64,000 nucleotides of DNA from positions 62,001 through 126,000 of the forward strand of contig NZ_FOXP01000001.1 of assembly GCF_900115745.1 (NCBI RefSeq), written 5' to 3'. This DNA comes from Sphingomonas rubra. Its GTDB lineage: Bacteria; Pseudomonadota; Alphaproteobacteria; Sphingomonadales; Sphingomonadaceae. The notes under the pieces are model-generated. The model did no database searches and was not told where the DNA came from. It saw nothing but the letters and a program-made list of their open reading frames with translations. The translations under genes and the position numbers were made by a program. Positions 25,563 through 35,204 of this stretch are shown here, in pieces. Position 1 is the stretch's first letter. Each line of letters opens with the position of its first letter.

Positions 25563-27023
25563 TCACCGTTCGGCGAGGTCGCGCCGCACGTAGACCAGCG
25601 TGTGCCAGCGACCGCGCGGCACGACCAGGCGCAGGCGGTAGTCGTGGACCAGGGCGCGATCGACGACGCGGCGGCTGTCGACGTTCCAGATCATGCGCTG
25701 CCGATCGGAGGTGACGACGACAGGCGGGCGGTTCCGCATGATCCGCGCCACCTCGCCCGCCTCGTCGATGCCGGTCGCGCCCTGCTCGATCCGCTGGGCG
25801 AGGGTGTTGAGAAAGGCGTAGGGCGTGGGGACGCAGGCATCGGCGAGATAACAGGTGATCGGGTCGCCCATGAAGACGTAGGGACAGCCCCGGCTCCCGA
25901 CCGACCGGACCAGGGCGATGACCTGACGGGCGCCCGCCGCGTCGTCGCGCCGGGCGAGCCGCTCCCCGGCGAAGATCGCCAGCGCGGCGACGATCGCGGT
26001 CCACGACAGCCACCGTGATCGACCCAGCACGGTGGCCGCGACGACCGCCAGCGGCGGCAGCAGCGGCAGGGCATAGTGATCGTGGAACGTGCCGATCGAC
26101 AGAAAGCCGATCAGTGCCGCGGCCAGCCACCACCGCGCCAGCGCGGCCTCGGTCGATCGACCCGGCCGGGCGATCGCGATGATGGCCGGGACGAGCAGCG
26201 GCGCGATCTGGCCGACGATGCTGCCGAGATTGGCGACGACCAGCGCCGGGGGATAGGCGTGCCGCAGCGTGATAGACACGAAATTGGCGAACCAGAACGC
26301 GTGCAGCGCGTCGGGGCCGAGCCGCGCATAGGCGGCAACGACGGCCAGGGTCGGCAGCAGCCCCGCGAGCATCCAGCCGGTCGCGACGAGCGCGACCCTG
26401 ACGGGGCGCCCGCCCGCCCGCCGCAACGCCCAGACATGCGCCAGCCCGACGAACGCGGCCTCGAACGCCACCGTGTATTTGATCTGCATTGCGATGCCAG
26501 CGAGCAGGCACGCGCCGCCGCCGCGAGCGACGATGCGCCCCGTCGCGCCCGCCGCGATCAGCCGCGGCATGCCGACCGTGGCGAGTGCCGCCAGCGCGAC
26601 GGGTAAATTGTAGAAAACGGGTGCCTGGCCGCCCTGGCCGCCGATCACCGAGGCCGCGAGCAGGTACAGCGCGCCCGCGACCAGGCTCCCGCGCGGCGCG
26701 GCGCCGGTCGCGTCGGCGATGCGGGCGATCGTCGCGGCGGTCAGGCCGGCGGCGATCGTGGCGGCGATCTGGTAGACGACGATCGTATCGCCGGGGATCA
26801 GGCGAAACCCGGCGAACAGCAGGAACAGGCCGACGGGCTTGCGATCCCACAGGTCGACGAACGGGATCGCGCCGCGCAGCACGCGATCGTCGACGAGCAG
26901 ATACCATTGCTCGTCCAGGTCGAGCACCGGGTTGCCGATGTCCCACCCGCGCAGCGCGACGGCGAGCAGGAGCAGCGCGGGCAGGGTCCAGCTGCGCGTC
27001 GTCGCGTCCGCGCCCGTCGTCAT
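25563..27023 (-). CDS. GT39-like polytopic membrane glycosyltransferase
   Basis: This 486-residue protein has about ten transmembrane helices. The first loop carries DLDEQWYLLVDDRVL, the acidic catalytic pair typical of GT-C enzymes (ArnT/PMT type), and a C-terminal soluble part includes CPYVFMGDPITCYLAD. GT-C enzymes move sugars from polyprenyl-phosphate donors on the periplasmic side. The acceptor is unknown; lipid A, glycosphingolipid or protein are options. It lies between obgE and proB with short gaps and so may share their transcript. Confidence 0.75.
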   Translation of the reverse strand: MTTGADATTRSWTLPALLLLAVALRGWDIGNPVLDLDEQWYLLVDDRVLRGAIPFVDLWDRKPVGLFLLFAGFRLIPGDTIVVYQIAATIAAGLTAATIARIADATGAAPRGSLVAGALYLLAASVIGGQGGQAPVFYNLPVALAALATVGMPRLIAAGATGRIVARGGGACLLAGIAMQIKYTVAFEAAFVGLAHVWALRRAGGRPVRVALVATGWMLAGLLPTLAVVAAYARLGPDALHAFWFANFVSITLRHAYPPALVVANLGSIVGQIAPLLVPAIIAIARPGRSTEAALARWWLAAALIGFLSIGTFHDHYALPLLPPLAVVAATVLGRSRWLSWTAIVAALAIFAGERLARRDDAAGARQVIALVRSVGSRGCPYVFMGDPITCYLADACVPTPYAFLNTLAQRIEQGATGIDEAGEVARIMRNRPPVVVTSDRQRMIWNVDSRRVVDRALVHDYRLRLVVPRGRWHTLVYVRRDLAER

Positions 27024-27036
27024 TCCCGCCGTCCGA

Positions 27037-28083
27037 TCAGATCGGCGACCACTCCACCGTGTCCTCACCGCCGTCGTCGGCGACGGGTTCGCCGCTCGCC
27101 GGGCCGATCGCCTCGATCAGGCGGTCGAGCACCCAATCGACACCGACGCCGCTCGCGCCGGAGATGGGGATCACGTCCGCGCCCGAGGCATCGGCGAGTT
27201 CGGCCGACAGCGCCTCGATCAGCTCGTCGTCGAGCGTGTCGATCTTGTTGAGCGCGACCACGTGCGGCTTGTCGACCAGGCCGGCGCCGTATGCTTCCAG
27301 CTCGTCGCGGACGATGCGGTAACTCTCCGCCACGTCGGCGTCGCCCGCGTCGACCAGGTGGAGCAGCACGCGGCAACGCTCGATATGGCCCAGGAACCGG
27401 TCGCCGATGCCGGCGCCGTCGGCCGCGCCCTCGATCAGGCCGGGGATGTCGGCCACCACGAACTCGCGGCTCTTGTGGCGGACCACGCCCAGCTGCGGCC
27501 GGGTGGTGGTGAAGGCGTACTCCCCGACCTTGGCCTGCGCGTTGGTGACGGCGTTGATGAAGGTCGACTTGCCCGCGTTGGGCAGGCCGACCAGCCCGGC
27601 ATCGGCGAGCAGCTTCAGCCGCAACCAGACATACGCCTCCTCGCTCGGCCAGCCGGTGCCGTGCTGGCGCGGGGCGCGGTTGGTGGAGGTCTTGTAGCTG
27701 GCATTGCCGCGACCGCCGTCGCCGCCGCGGAAGAACACCTCGCGCTGTCCGGCAACGGTGAAGTCGAGCAGCACCTCCTCGCGGTCCTCCGACAGCACCT
27801 GCGTGCCGACGGGCACCTTGATGACCAGATCGTCGCCGCCGCCGCCGGTGCGGTTGCTGCCCGACCCGCCCTCGCCGCGGGGTGCGCGGAAATGCTGGGT
27901 GTAGCGGAAGTCGATCAGCGTGTTGAGCCCGGCCACCGCTTCGAACACGATGTCGCCGCCCTTGCCGCCGTTGCCCCCGTCGGGGCCGCCATATTCGATG
28001 AATTTCTCGCGCCGGAAGCTGACGGCGCCAGGGCCGCCGGCGCCGGAGCGGACGAAGATCTTTGCTTGGTCGAGAAAGTGCAT
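27037..28083 (-). CDS. obgE: Obg family GTPase (CgtA/ObgE)
   Basis: This 348-residue protein starts with the glycine-rich Obg fold ([32 protein letters not shown]), followed by a G domain with G1 [10 protein letters not shown], switch TTRPQLG, G3 DIPGLIEGA and G4 NKID. It binds the 50S ribosomal subunit and links ribosome assembly with growth and stress state. A short tail follows the G domain. A 15-bp palindrome is 17 bases upstream. Confidence 0.96.
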   Translation of the reverse strand: MHFLDQAKIFVRSGAGGPGAVSFRREKFIEYGGPDGGNGGKGGDIVFEAVAGLNTLIDFRYTQHFRAPRGEGGSGSNRTGGGGDDLVIKVPVGTQVLSEDREEVLLDFTVAGQREVFFRGGDGGRGNASYKTSTNRAPRQHGTGWPSEEAYVWLRLKLLADAGLVGLPNAGKSTFINAVTNAQAKVGEYAFTTTRPQLGVVRHKSREFVVADIPGLIEGAADGAGIGDRFLGHIERCRVLLHLVDAGDADVAESYRIVRDELEAYGAGLVDKPHVVALNKIDTLDDELIEALSAELADASGADVIPISGASGVGVDWVLDRLIEAIGPASGEPVADDGGEDTVEWSPI

Positions 28084-28100
28084 GGTACAGCGCGTAGCGA

Positions 28101-28115
28101 TTTAGCGTCGCTAAA
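28101..28115. promoter_or_regulatory. 15-bp palindrome upstream of obgE
   Basis: TTTAGCG and CGCTAAA flank a single T, 17 bases before the obgE ATG. It could be an operator or an RNA hairpin in the leader. No regulator can be assigned. Confidence 0.3.
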
Positions 28116-28170
28116 GCGACCCGGCGCTGCATCCGGCCGGCGCGGCGTCGCCGCGCCCGACGACGCGGGC

Positions 28171-28770
28171 CTAGCCCGCTTTCCCTTCGGCCGCGTACGC
28201 GCGCAGCAATTGCCGCAACGCGATCTCCCGCGCCGTCTCCGCCGGCAAGCCCAACGCCCCCGCCATCGACGGTCCGAGCAGCGCGTGGCCGAGCGCGGCG
28301 AGGACCAGCGACAGCGTGTTCTCCGCGATAAAGCGGCTCGCCTCCGCGCCGCCGCCCATCTCCGCCCCCAGCTGGTCGACCAGCCGGTGGATCGCGTCGA
28401 GCACCGGGTCGAGCACCTGCGTCTGCCCGGTCAGGATCACCCAGCTGGCCAGCGCGCCCGCGCCCTCCTGCCCGAAGGCGTCGAACGTCAGGTCGACGAT
28501 GGCGCGGGGATCGGCGATACCGGCGCGCGCGGCGCGCACCGCCTGGCCGATCGTCTCGGTGATATCCGCCGCCATCCGCTCCGCCAGCGCGCGTTGCAGG
28601 CCGGCGGCCGAGCCGAAATGGTGGAGCAGGTTGGCGTGCGTCCGCCCGACCCGCGCCGCCACCGCCTTCAGCGTCAGCCCCTGTGGCCCTTCCTCGATCA
28701 GCAGCGCGCGTGCGGCGTCCAGCGCGCGGTCGCGCGATTCCTCGGGGGCGAGACGACGGCGGTTTGACAC
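28171..28770 (-). CDS. TetR family transcriptional regulator
   Basis: This 199-residue protein has an N-terminal helix-turn-helix (ARALLIEEGPQGLTLKAVAARVGRTHANLLHHFGS, residues 18-52) and an all-helical ligand domain. It is divergent from the PF10118 hydrolase with a 67-base gap holding a TetR-like operator. It probably represses that gene and itself. The ligand is unknown. Confidence 0.9.
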   Translation of the reverse strand: MSNRRRLAPEESRDRALDAARALLIEEGPQGLTLKAVAARVGRTHANLLHHFGSAAGLQRALAERMAADITETIGQAVRAARAGIADPRAIVDLTFDAFGQEGAGALASWVILTGQTQVLDPVLDAIHRLVDQLGAEMGGGAEASRFIAENTLSLVLAALGHALLGPSMAGALGLPAETAREIALRQLLRAYAAEGKAG

Positions 28771-28788
28771 GGGGGAGGGGAGACCTTA

Positions 28789-28804
28789 CTTACACGACTG
28801 TAAG
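28789..28804. promoter_or_regulatory. Putative TetR operator
   Basis: CTTACA and TGTAAG are perfect inverted half-sites with a CGAC spacer, centred between the divergent tetR and hydrolase genes. This is the usual size and place for autoregulated TetR operators. Confidence 0.55.
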
Positions 28805-28837
28805 CAACAATCGCTGCTCTTACCTTTGGAGATTTTC

Positions 28838-29707
28838 GTGGCCAAGGCAATCACCCCCGCGGACCTGACGATCACGCCGCGCGACGTGCGCTTCGGGCGC
28901 GGGCAGCGGCTGGGTCGCTACTGGCTGAACGACGATCCGATCGCGACCGCCTTCTACAACGCGCTGTCGGTCACCTTTCCCAAGGGCGAGGCGTATTTCT
29001 GCGAGAGCGTGAAGGCGTTCCGCGAGGGCACGCCGCCCAAGCTGGCCGGCGAGATCGCCGCCTTCGTCAAGCAGGAGGTGATCCACAGCCGCGAGCATGT
29101 CGCCTTCAACCGCCACGTCGTCGACCAGGGTTACGACGTGTCGCTGCTGGAGCGCCACGTCGACGAGGCGCTGGCCCTGACCAAGGGGCGCCACCCGATC
29201 GGCAATCTGGCGGCGACGATGGCGCTGGAGCATTTCACCGCCATGCTGGCACACGAGCTGATCGCCAATCCGAAGCATCTCGCCGGTGGCGAGGCGCAGG
29301 CAGTCGGCTTGTGGAAGTGGCACGCGGCCGAGGAGATCGAGCACAAGGGCGTCGCCTACGACACCTGGATGCACGCCACGCGCGACTGGTCGCGCGGACG
29401 GCGCTGGCGCGTCAAGGCGCTGGTGATGCTCATCACGACGTGGAAGTTCTTCCAGGGGCGCCGCAAGGGGATGCTCGAACTGCTGCGTCAGGACGGGATG
29501 ACGGGTCCGAAGGTGTGGGCGAAGCTCGCCTGGTACGCGTTCGGGCGCCCGGGCATGGCACGCAAGGTCGCGGGCGTGTGGGTCAGCTATTTCCTGCCCG
29601 GCTTCCACCCGTGGAAGCATGACGACCGCGCGCTGATCGCGCTGGCGGAGAGCGACTATGCCGATGCGGTGATGCCGGCGGCGCGACGCGAGGCGGTGGC
29701 GGCCTGA
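28838..29707 (+). CDS. PF10118-type metal-dependent hydrolase
   Basis: This 289-residue protein starts with GTG and has GGAG upstream. It has repeated histidine and glutamate helices: FVKQEVIHSREHVAFNRHV, ALEHFTAMLAHEL and WKWHAAEEIEHKGVAYD. These fit the predicted metal-dependent hydrolase family, structurally close to ferritin-like di-iron proteins. The natural substrate is not known. The divergent TetR gene and its operator suggest inducible expression. Confidence 0.82.
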   Translation: MAKAITPADLTITPRDVRFGRGQRLGRYWLNDDPIATAFYNALSVTFPKGEAYFCESVKAFREGTPPKLAGEIAAFVKQEVIHSREHVAFNRHVVDQGYDVSLLERHVDEALALTKGRHPIGNLAATMALEHFTAMLAHELIANPKHLAGGEAQAVGLWKWHAAEEIEHKGVAYDTWMHATRDWSRGRRWRVKALVMLITTWKFFQGRRKGMLELLRQDGMTGPKVWAKLAWYAFGRPGMARKVAGVWVSYFLPGFHPWKHDDRALIALAESDYADAVMPAARREAVAA

Positions 29708-29752
29708 ACTCTCCGTCGCGATAGCGCGAGGCGATGGCGGTCCTGAAGTCTC

Positions 29753-29836
29753 TGTCATGCCGGGCTCGTCCCGGCATCCAGGGCCAAGCAGCGGAGCGTT
29801 CGTGACCCTGGATGCCGGGACGAGCCCGGCATGACA
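29753..29836. repeat. Perfect inverted repeat, family B (TCATGCCGGG)
   Basis: Two 31-base arms (29753-29783 and 29806-29836) are exactly complementary around a 22-base centre. Related palindromes are at 50970-51065 and 59458-59554. It lies between the convergent hydrolase and rpsI. Confidence 0.85.
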
Positions 29837-29838
29837 TG

Positions 29839-29876
29839 AAAAGGGCGGCCCCTTGCGGGACCGCCCTTTTTGTTTT
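29839..29876. terminator. Bidirectional intrinsic terminator
   Basis: AAAAGGGCGG...CCGCCCTTTTT is a 10-bp GC-rich stem with extra CCC/GGG pairing and a T-run on both strands. It can end transcription from the hydrolase (plus) and from rplM-rpsI (minus). Confidence 0.9.
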
Positions 29877-29991
29877 CAGGCTGCGGAGGCCGTCACGGAG
29901 TGAATTCGTGACGTCGAACGGGGCGGGCGAGCCGCCCCGTCGGTCGGGCCGCGCCGGGTGCCCGCGGATCGGTCGCCCGATCCGGTGGCTG

Positions 29992-30540
29992 TTAGCGCTT
30001 GGAGAACTGGAACGAGCGACGGGCCTTGGCGCGGCCGTACTTCTTGCGCTCCACCACGCGGCTGTCGCGGGTCAGGAAGCCCGCTGCCTTCACCGGCGCG
30101 CGCAGCGTCGGCTCGTACTTGGTCAGCGCCTGGCTGATGCCGTGCTTGACCGCGCCGGCCTGGCCGGAGAGGCCGCCGCCCTTGACGGTGCAGATCACGT
30201 CGTACTGGCCCTCGCGCTCGGCGACGCCGAACACCTGGTTGATGACGAGGCGCAGCGACGGACGCGCGAAATACACTTCCTGGTCGCGGCCGTTGATCGT
30301 GATCTTGCCCGATCCGGGCTTCAGCCACACGCGGGCGACCGCGTCCTTGCGGCGGCCGGTGGCATAGGCGCGGCCCTGGGCGTCGATCTCCTGCTCGCGC
30401 AGCGGCGCGCGCTGCACGGGCGCCTCGATCGCGCCGGCCATGTAGGCGTCGGCGGAGGCGTCGGACTGGGCGGCGGCGGCCTCGCGCTGCTGGCCGAGCG
30501 CGGCGCCGAGATCGGACAGGGACTGGCGGTTGTCGGACAT
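29992..30540 (-). CDS. rpsI: 30S ribosomal protein S9
   Basis: This 182-residue protein has a C-terminal core of about 130 residues that is classic S9: [37 protein letters not shown], and the tail [13 protein letters not shown] that contacts P-site tRNA. About 50 extra N-terminal residues, rich in Ala, Gln and acidic residues, precede the core. Its start overlaps the rplM stop. Partner gene rplM is the usual neighbour. Confidence 0.96.
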   Translation of the reverse strand: MSDNRQSLSDLGAALGQQREAAAAQSDASADAYMAGAIEAPVQRAPLREQEIDAQGRAYATGRRKDAVARVWLKPGSGKITINGRDQEVYFARPSLRLVINQVFGVAEREGQYDVICTVKGGGLSGQAGAVKHGISQALTKYEPTLRAPVKAAGFLTRDSRVVERKKYGRAKARRSFQFSKR

Positions 30541-31007
30541 TATGCGCCCACCTTGTTCTTGCGGCTCATGCCGGCGATGTCGAGGACCTCAGGGTTCTGG
30601 GCGGTGTGCGGATGCTCCGACCCGGCGAAGATGCGCAGGTTGCGCATCTGGTCGCGACCGAGCGGCCCGCGCGGGATCATCCGCTCCACGGCCTTCTCCA
30701 GCACGCGCTCAGGGAAGCGGCCTTCCAGCACCTTCTCGGCGGTGATCGACTTGATGCCGCCGGCGTAGCCGGTGTGCTTGTAATAGACCTTCTTCGCCGC
30801 CTTGTTGGAGGTGAAGCGGATCTTGTCGGCGTTGATGACGACGACGTTGTCGCCGCAGTCGACGTGCGGGGTGAACGACGTCTTGTGCTTGCCGCGCAGG
30901 ACGTTGGCGATCACCACCGCGGCACGACCGACGACGAGGTCGGTGGCGTCGACGATGTGCCACTTCTTCTCCACCTCGTGCGGCTTGGCCGACTTGGTGG
31001 TCTTCAT
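30540..31007 (-). CDS. rplM: 50S ribosomal protein L13
   Basis: This 155-residue protein ([57 protein letters not shown]) is standard L13. I chose the ATG at 31007 because GAAGG lies five bases upstream and the start then aligns with E. coli L13. An ATG at 31019 (MKAL...) has no ribosome binding site. It precedes rpsI with a one-base overlap. A leader hairpin and promoter lie upstream. Confidence 0.95.
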   Translation of the reverse strand: MKTTKSAKPHEVEKKWHIVDATDLVVGRAAVVIANVLRGKHKTSFTPHVDCGDNVVVINADKIRFTSNKAAKKVYYKHTGYAGGIKSITAEKVLEGRFPERVLEKAVERMIPRGPLGRDQMRNLRIFAGSEHPHTAQNPEVLDIAGMSRKNKVGA

Positions 31008-31045
31008 GAGCGCCTTCATGGGCGGGTGAACCTTTCAAAACGGAT

Positions 31046-31073
31046 CGCGCCGCCCCGGTGAGGGAGCGGCGCG
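31046..31073 (-). promoter_or_regulatory. GC-rich hairpin in the rplM leader
   Basis: The minus strand forms CGCGCCGC-CCC / GGG-GCGGCGCG around a short loop, 38 bases before the L13 start. It may be a ribosomal-protein autoregulation element or end the ctaA transcript. Confidence 0.4.
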
Positions 31074-31083
31074 GTGTGATGCG

Positions 31084-31112
31084 CCAATTGCGGAAAACAG
31101 CCGGCAAGTCAA
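31084..31112 (-). promoter_or_regulatory. Putative housekeeping promoter of rplM-rpsI
   Basis: The minus strand has TTGACT (31112-31107), a 17-base spacer and AATTGG. The -35 is good and the -10 is poor, as is common in alphaproteobacteria. Confidence 0.4.
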
Positions 31113-31138
31113 GCAAACCGCCTCTGAGCCGACGGGTA

Positions 31139-32194
31139 TCATGATACCATGGCGCGTTGCCGATCGGCGCGACCGACGATGTGGGCGGCGGCGACCGTGG
31201 CAAGGAGGAGGAGCGCGGCGTTGGCCTGATGGGCGACGGCGACGCCGATCTCCACTCCGGTGAGGAGGGTGGCGACGCCGAGGAAGATCTGGAGGGTGAC
31301 GAGCGCGACGACGAGGAAGCCGAGCCGTGACCCGGCACGCGTGACCGCGACGGCGAGCGCGAGCAGGCCGGCGGCGGCGGCGAAGGCGAACCAGCGGTGG
31401 ATGAACTGGACGACGACGGGGTTGTCGACCGCGTTGGTCCAGGCGGGGCTCAGCATCGGCACGCCGGCGGGGAACCAGGCGTCGCCCATCAGCGGCCATG
31501 ACGAGAAGGCGTAGCCCGCGTCGAGCCCGGCGGTGAGGGCGCCCAGCGTGATCTGGAGGGCGAGAAGGACGAGCGCGACCACCGCGAGCGGACGCAGGCG
31601 GGCAGGGGCGGCGAGGCGATTGCGCTCCAGCCTCTGAAGGTCGAGCGCGGTCCAGGCGATGCCGGCGAGGATGAACAGCGCGGTGCCGAGATGCGTCGCG
31701 AGGCGCAGGTGGCTGACATCGGTGCGCTGCGTCAGCCCCGAGGCGACCATCCACCAGCCGATCGCCCCCTGAAGCCCGCCGAGCGCGAGCAGCGCGACCA
31801 GCCGCCAGCCATAGCCCGCAGGAATGCGCTTCTTCACCGCGAACCAGAGCAGCGGCAGCGCGAAGGCGAGCCCGATGACTCGGCCGAGCAGACGGTGGAG
31901 ATATTCCCAGAAGAAGATCGCCTTGAACCCGGCGAGCGTCATGCCGCGGTTGAAGGCGGCATATTCGGGAATGCGCTTGTAGCCGTCGAACTCGGCCTGC
32001 CACTGCGCCTGCGTCAACGGCGGCACGATGCCGCTGATCGGCTTCCACTGCGTGATCGACAGGCCCGACTCGGTCAGGCGGGTGATGCCGCCGACCACCA
32101 CCATGGCGACGATCAGCACCGCCACCAGCCAAAGCCAGCGCGCGATCTGGCCGGGACGGGCGGTGGACATGAACGCGGCGCTGGGTTGAAGCAT
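31139..32194 (-). CDS. ctaA: Heme A synthase (COX15/CtaA)
   Basis: This 351-residue membrane protein has eight transmembrane helices. Heme-ligand histidines appear in EYLHRLLGR, HLRLATHLG, QFIHRWFAF and VAHQANAAL. ITRLTESGLSITQWKPISG is a family signature. It oxidises heme O to heme A for aa3-type cytochrome oxidase. The ATG at 32194 is chosen; 32170 is possible. It is upstream of rplM on the same strand but with its own promoter gap between. Confidence 0.95.
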   Translation of the reverse strand: MLQPSAAFMSTARPGQIARWLWLVAVLIVAMVVVGGITRLTESGLSITQWKPISGIVPPLTQAQWQAEFDGYKRIPEYAAFNRGMTLAGFKAIFFWEYLHRLLGRVIGLAFALPLLWFAVKKRIPAGYGWRLVALLALGGLQGAIGWWMVASGLTQRTDVSHLRLATHLGTALFILAGIAWTALDLQRLERNRLAAPARLRPLAVVALVLLALQITLGALTAGLDAGYAFSSWPLMGDAWFPAGVPMLSPAWTNAVDNPVVVQFIHRWFAFAAAAGLLALAVAVTRAGSRLGFLVVALVTLQIFLGVATLLTGVEIGVAVAHQANAALLLLATVAAAHIVGRADRQRAMVS

Positions 32195-32300
32195 GGGAAA
32201 TGCCCTACTCCCGGTAGGGCGTCGCGCCAAGCGTCGCTAAGGCAGCCGTTATATGGCGCGGGGATAATGCTCGCGATCGATGCATACCGCGACATTGTGT

Positions 32301-32333
32301 GATGTTGTAACCTGGCCGCGTCGTTGTTATACC
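32301..32333. promoter_or_regulatory. Possible Zur-type site upstream of merC-zur
   Basis: ATGTTGTAAC and CGTTGTTATAC lie 7-40 bases before the merC GTG. The GTTGTAAC block is an imperfect palindrome like Fur-family sites. Assignment is from similarity and location only. Confidence 0.25.
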
Positions 32334-32340
32334 CTCTCGC

Positions 32341-32721
32341 GTGACGCTTGTTCTGCCCTCCCGCTGGTCGTTGGACCTTGATCGCCTCGCGATCGGCTTG
32401 TCGGGGCTGTGCGTCGTCCACTGCGTCACCACCACCGTGCTGCTCGCGCTGTTGTCGACGGCGGGGGGCATGTTCCTCCATCCGGCGGTGCACGAGGTCG
32501 GGCTGGTGCTGGCGATCCTGTTGGGCGCGGTAGCGCTCGGTCGGGGGGCGGTGGTTCACGGCTATCTGATGCCCGCGGCGATGGGCGCGTTCGGGCTGGG
32601 CGTGATGGCGGGCGCGATGAGCCTGCCGCACGACGGATCGGGTGGCGAAGCGCTGTGGACGATGGTGGGGGTCGGCCTGCTCGCCTTCGGCCACGACCTC
32701 AACCGGCGTGCCGCCGCCTGA
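32341..32721 (+). CDS. MerC-domain membrane protein
   Basis: This 126-residue protein has four transmembrane helices. The first helix region carries LSGLCVVHCVTTTVLL, the Cys-x-x-His-Cys pattern of MerC-like metal transporters. In proteobacteria such genes often sit with a Zur-type regulator rather than with mercury resistance, suggesting zinc or other metal handling. The start is GTG at 32341. The fur-family gene follows 38 bases later. Confidence 0.82.
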   Translation: MTLVLPSRWSLDLDRLAIGLSGLCVVHCVTTTVLLALLSTAGGMFLHPAVHEVGLVLAILLGAVALGRGAVVHGYLMPAAMGAFGLGVMAGAMSLPHDGSGGEALWTMVGVGLLAFGHDLNRRAAA

Positions 32722-32759
32722 GGCTTGCCCGACCCGGCCGGCGGCCTTACCTCTCCGCT

Positions 32760-33221
32760 ATGGCGCACTCGCACGATCACCACGAACCGCAGGGCGACGA
32801 TCTGGTCCCCGCCGCGCGCGCGGCACTGGAAGCCTCCGGCGAGCAGTGGACGGCGATGCGCGCGTCGGTGTTCCAGTCGCTCGCCGGATTCAGCAAGCCC
32901 GCCTCCGCCTACGACATCGCCGACGCGGTCTCCAAGACGGAGGGGCGACGAGTCGCGGCCAACAGCGTGTACCGCATCCTCGACCTGTTCGTCGGGGCCA
33001 ATCTGGCCCAGCGGGTGGAGAGCGCGAACGCCTACGTCGCCAACGCGCATCCCGGCTGCCTGCACGACTGCATCTTCCTGGTCTGCGACGCGTGCGGGCA
33101 GACGACGCATATCGACGACGACCGCGTCACCCGCGGCGTCCGCAACGCGGCGGAGGCGACCGGCTTCTCGCCCGTGCGCCCGGTGATCGAGGTGCGCGGA
33201 CGCTGCGCCGCCTGCGCCTGA
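32760..33221 (+). CDS. zur: Fur-family regulator, probably Zur
   Basis: This 153-residue protein has a His-rich start (MAHSHDHHEP), a winged helix (KPASAYDIADAVSKTEGRRVAANSVYRILDLF), and a metal-binding C-terminal part with CIFLVCDACGQTTHID and a final CAACA, giving two CxxC pairs as in Zur. It would repress zinc uptake genes when zinc is sufficient. Coupling with a MerC-like transporter supports metal control. The precise metal is inferred. Confidence 0.83.
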   Translation: MAHSHDHHEPQGDDLVPAARAALEASGEQWTAMRASVFQSLAGFSKPASAYDIADAVSKTEGRRVAANSVYRILDLFVGANLAQRVESANAYVANAHPGCLHDCIFLVCDACGQTTHIDDDRVTRGVRNAAEATGFSPVRPVIEVRGRCAACA

Positions 33222-33276
33222 CCGTCATCCGTCGGTAGCAATCGACACCATTGCCGGGCTGGGTTAAGTGCGCGGG

Positions 33277-35202
33277 ATGGTTGATCTCCCCGCCACCCCG
33301 CTGCTCGACACCGTCCGCTCGCCCGCCGACCTGCGCGCGCTGAAGCCGGAACAGTTGCGCCAACTGGCCGACGAGCTGCGTAGCGAGACGATTTCGGCGG
33401 TGGGGACGACCGGCGGCCATCTCGGCTCGGGCCTGGGCGTCGTCGAGCTGACGACGGCGATCCATTACGTGTTCGACACGCCGACCGACAAGCTGGTGTG
33501 GGACGTCGGCCACCAATGCTACCCGCACAAGATCCTGACCGGGCGGCGCGACCGCATCCGCACGCTGCGCCAGGGCGGCGGGCTGTCGGGCTTCACCAAG
33601 CGTAGCGAGAGCGAGTACGACCCGTTCGGTGCAGCGCACTCGTCGACCTCGATCTCCGCGGCGCTCGGCTTCGCGGTCGCCAACAAGATCGCCGGCCGGC
33701 CCGGCCGCGGCATCGCGGTGATCGGCGACGGATCGATGTCCGCCGGCATGGCGTACGAGGCGATGAACAACGCCGAGCAGGCGGGCAACCGGCTGGTCGT
33801 GATCCTGAACGACAACGACATGTCGATCGCGCCGCCGGTCGGCGGCCTGTCGGCCTATCTGTCGCGGATCGTGTCGAGCCGCGAGTTCCTGGGGCTTCGC
33901 GATCTGCTCAAGCGGTTCGCCAAGAAGCTGCCGCGTCCCTTCTCCGAAGCGGCGCGCAAGACCGACGAGTTCGCCCGTGGCATGACCATGGGGGGGACGC
34001 TGTTCGAGGAACTCGGCTTCTATTATGTCGGGCCGATCGACGGCCATAATCTCGACCATCTGATCCCGGTGCTGGAGAATGTCCGCGACGCGGAAGAGGG
34101 GCCGATCCTGGTCCATGTCGTCACCAAGAAGGGCAAGGGATATGCCCCGGCAGAGGCGTCGGCGGACAAGTATCACGGCGTCCAGAAGTTCGACGTCATC
34201 ACCGGCGCGCAGGCCAAGGCGCCACCCGGACCGCCGCAATATCAGAACGTCTTCGGCGAGGCGCTGACGCGAGAGGCGATCACCGACCCACGCATCTGCG
34301 CGATCACCGCCGCGATGCCCTCGGGCACGGGGCTCGACAAGTTCGCCGCCGCGCACCCCGATCGATTCTTCGACGTCGGCATCGCCGAGCAGCACGCGGT
34401 GACCTTCGCTGCCGGGTTGGCGGCGGAAGGGATGCGACCGTTCTGCGCGATCTACTCGACCTTCCTCCAGCGCGCCTACGACCAGGTGGTGCACGACGTG
34501 GCGATCCAGAACCTGCCCGTCCGTTTCGCGATCGACCGCGCCGGCTTAGTCGGCGCGGACGGCGCGACGCATGCCGGGTCGTTCGACGTGACCTATCTGG
34601 CGACGCTGCCCAATTTCGTGGTGATGGCGGCGGCCGACGAGGCCGAGCTGGTCCACATGACGCACACCTGCGTGCTGCACGACACGGGGCCGATCGCGGT
34701 GCGCTATCCCCGTGGCAATGGCACCGGCGTGGCGTTGCCGGACGTGCCCGAGCGGCTGGAGATCGGCCGCGGCCGCGTCGTGCGCGAGGGCAAGACGGTG
34801 GCGATCCTGTCGCTCGGCACGCGGCTGGCGGAGGCGCAGCGCGCGGCCGATCAGCTGGAGGCCAAGGGCCTGTCGACCACGGTCGCCGACCTGCGTTTCG
34901 CCAAGCCGCTCGACGAAGCGCTGATCCGCCGGTTGCTGACCAGCCACGAGGTCGCGGTGACGATCGAGGAGAACGCCGTCGGCGGCCTCGGCGCGCACGT
35001 GCTGACGCTGGCGAGCGACGAAGGGCTGATCGACGGCGGGCTGAAGCTGCGCACGATGCGGCTGCCCGACCTGTTCCAGGATCAGGACAAGCCGGAACTG
35101 CAGTACGCGACTGCGGGACTGGACGCGGACGCGATCGTCACCACGGTGCTGACCGCTCTGCGGCATAACAGCGCGGGCGTCAGCGAGGGCGCGCGGGCGT
35201 AA
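33277..35202 (+). CDS. dxs: 1-Deoxy-D-xylulose-5-phosphate synthase
   Basis: This 641-residue thiamine-diphosphate enzyme makes DXP from pyruvate and glyceraldehyde 3-phosphate, the entry to isoprenoid (including carotenoid) synthesis. Seen: [14 protein letters not shown], ThDP motif [17 protein letters not shown] to NDNDMSI, transketolase pyrimidine-domain [16 protein letters not shown], and [18 protein letters not shown] 33277 is preferred over GTG 33268. Stops of dxs and the toxin gene are two bases apart (convergent). Confidence 0.97.
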   Translation: MVDLPATPLLDTVRSPADLRALKPEQLRQLADELRSETISAVGTTGGHLGSGLGVVELTTAIHYVFDTPTDKLVWDVGHQCYPHKILTGRRDRIRTLRQGGGLSGFTKRSESEYDPFGAAHSSTSISAALGFAVANKIAGRPGRGIAVIGDGSMSAGMAYEAMNNAEQAGNRLVVILNDNDMSIAPPVGGLSAYLSRIVSSREFLGLRDLLKRFAKKLPRPFSEAARKTDEFARGMTMGGTLFEELGFYYVGPIDGHNLDHLIPVLENVRDAEEGPILVHVVTKKGKGYAPAEASADKYHGVQKFDVITGAQAKAPPGPPQYQNVFGEALTREAITDPRICAITAAMPSGTGLDKFAAAHPDRFFDVGIAEQHAVTFAAGLAAEGMRPFCAIYSTFLQRAYDQVVHDVAIQNLPVRFAIDRAGLVGADGATHAGSFDVTYLATLPNFVVMAAADEAELVHMTHTCVLHDTGPIAVRYPRGNGTGVALPDVPERLEIGRGRVVREGKTVAILSLGTRLAEAQRAADQLEAKGLSTTVADLRFAKPLDEALIRRLLTSHEVAVTIEENAVGGLGAHVLTLASDEGLIDGGLKLRTMRLPDLFQDQDKPELQYATAGLDADAIVTTVLTALRHNSAGVSEGARA

Positions 35203-35204
35203 GC

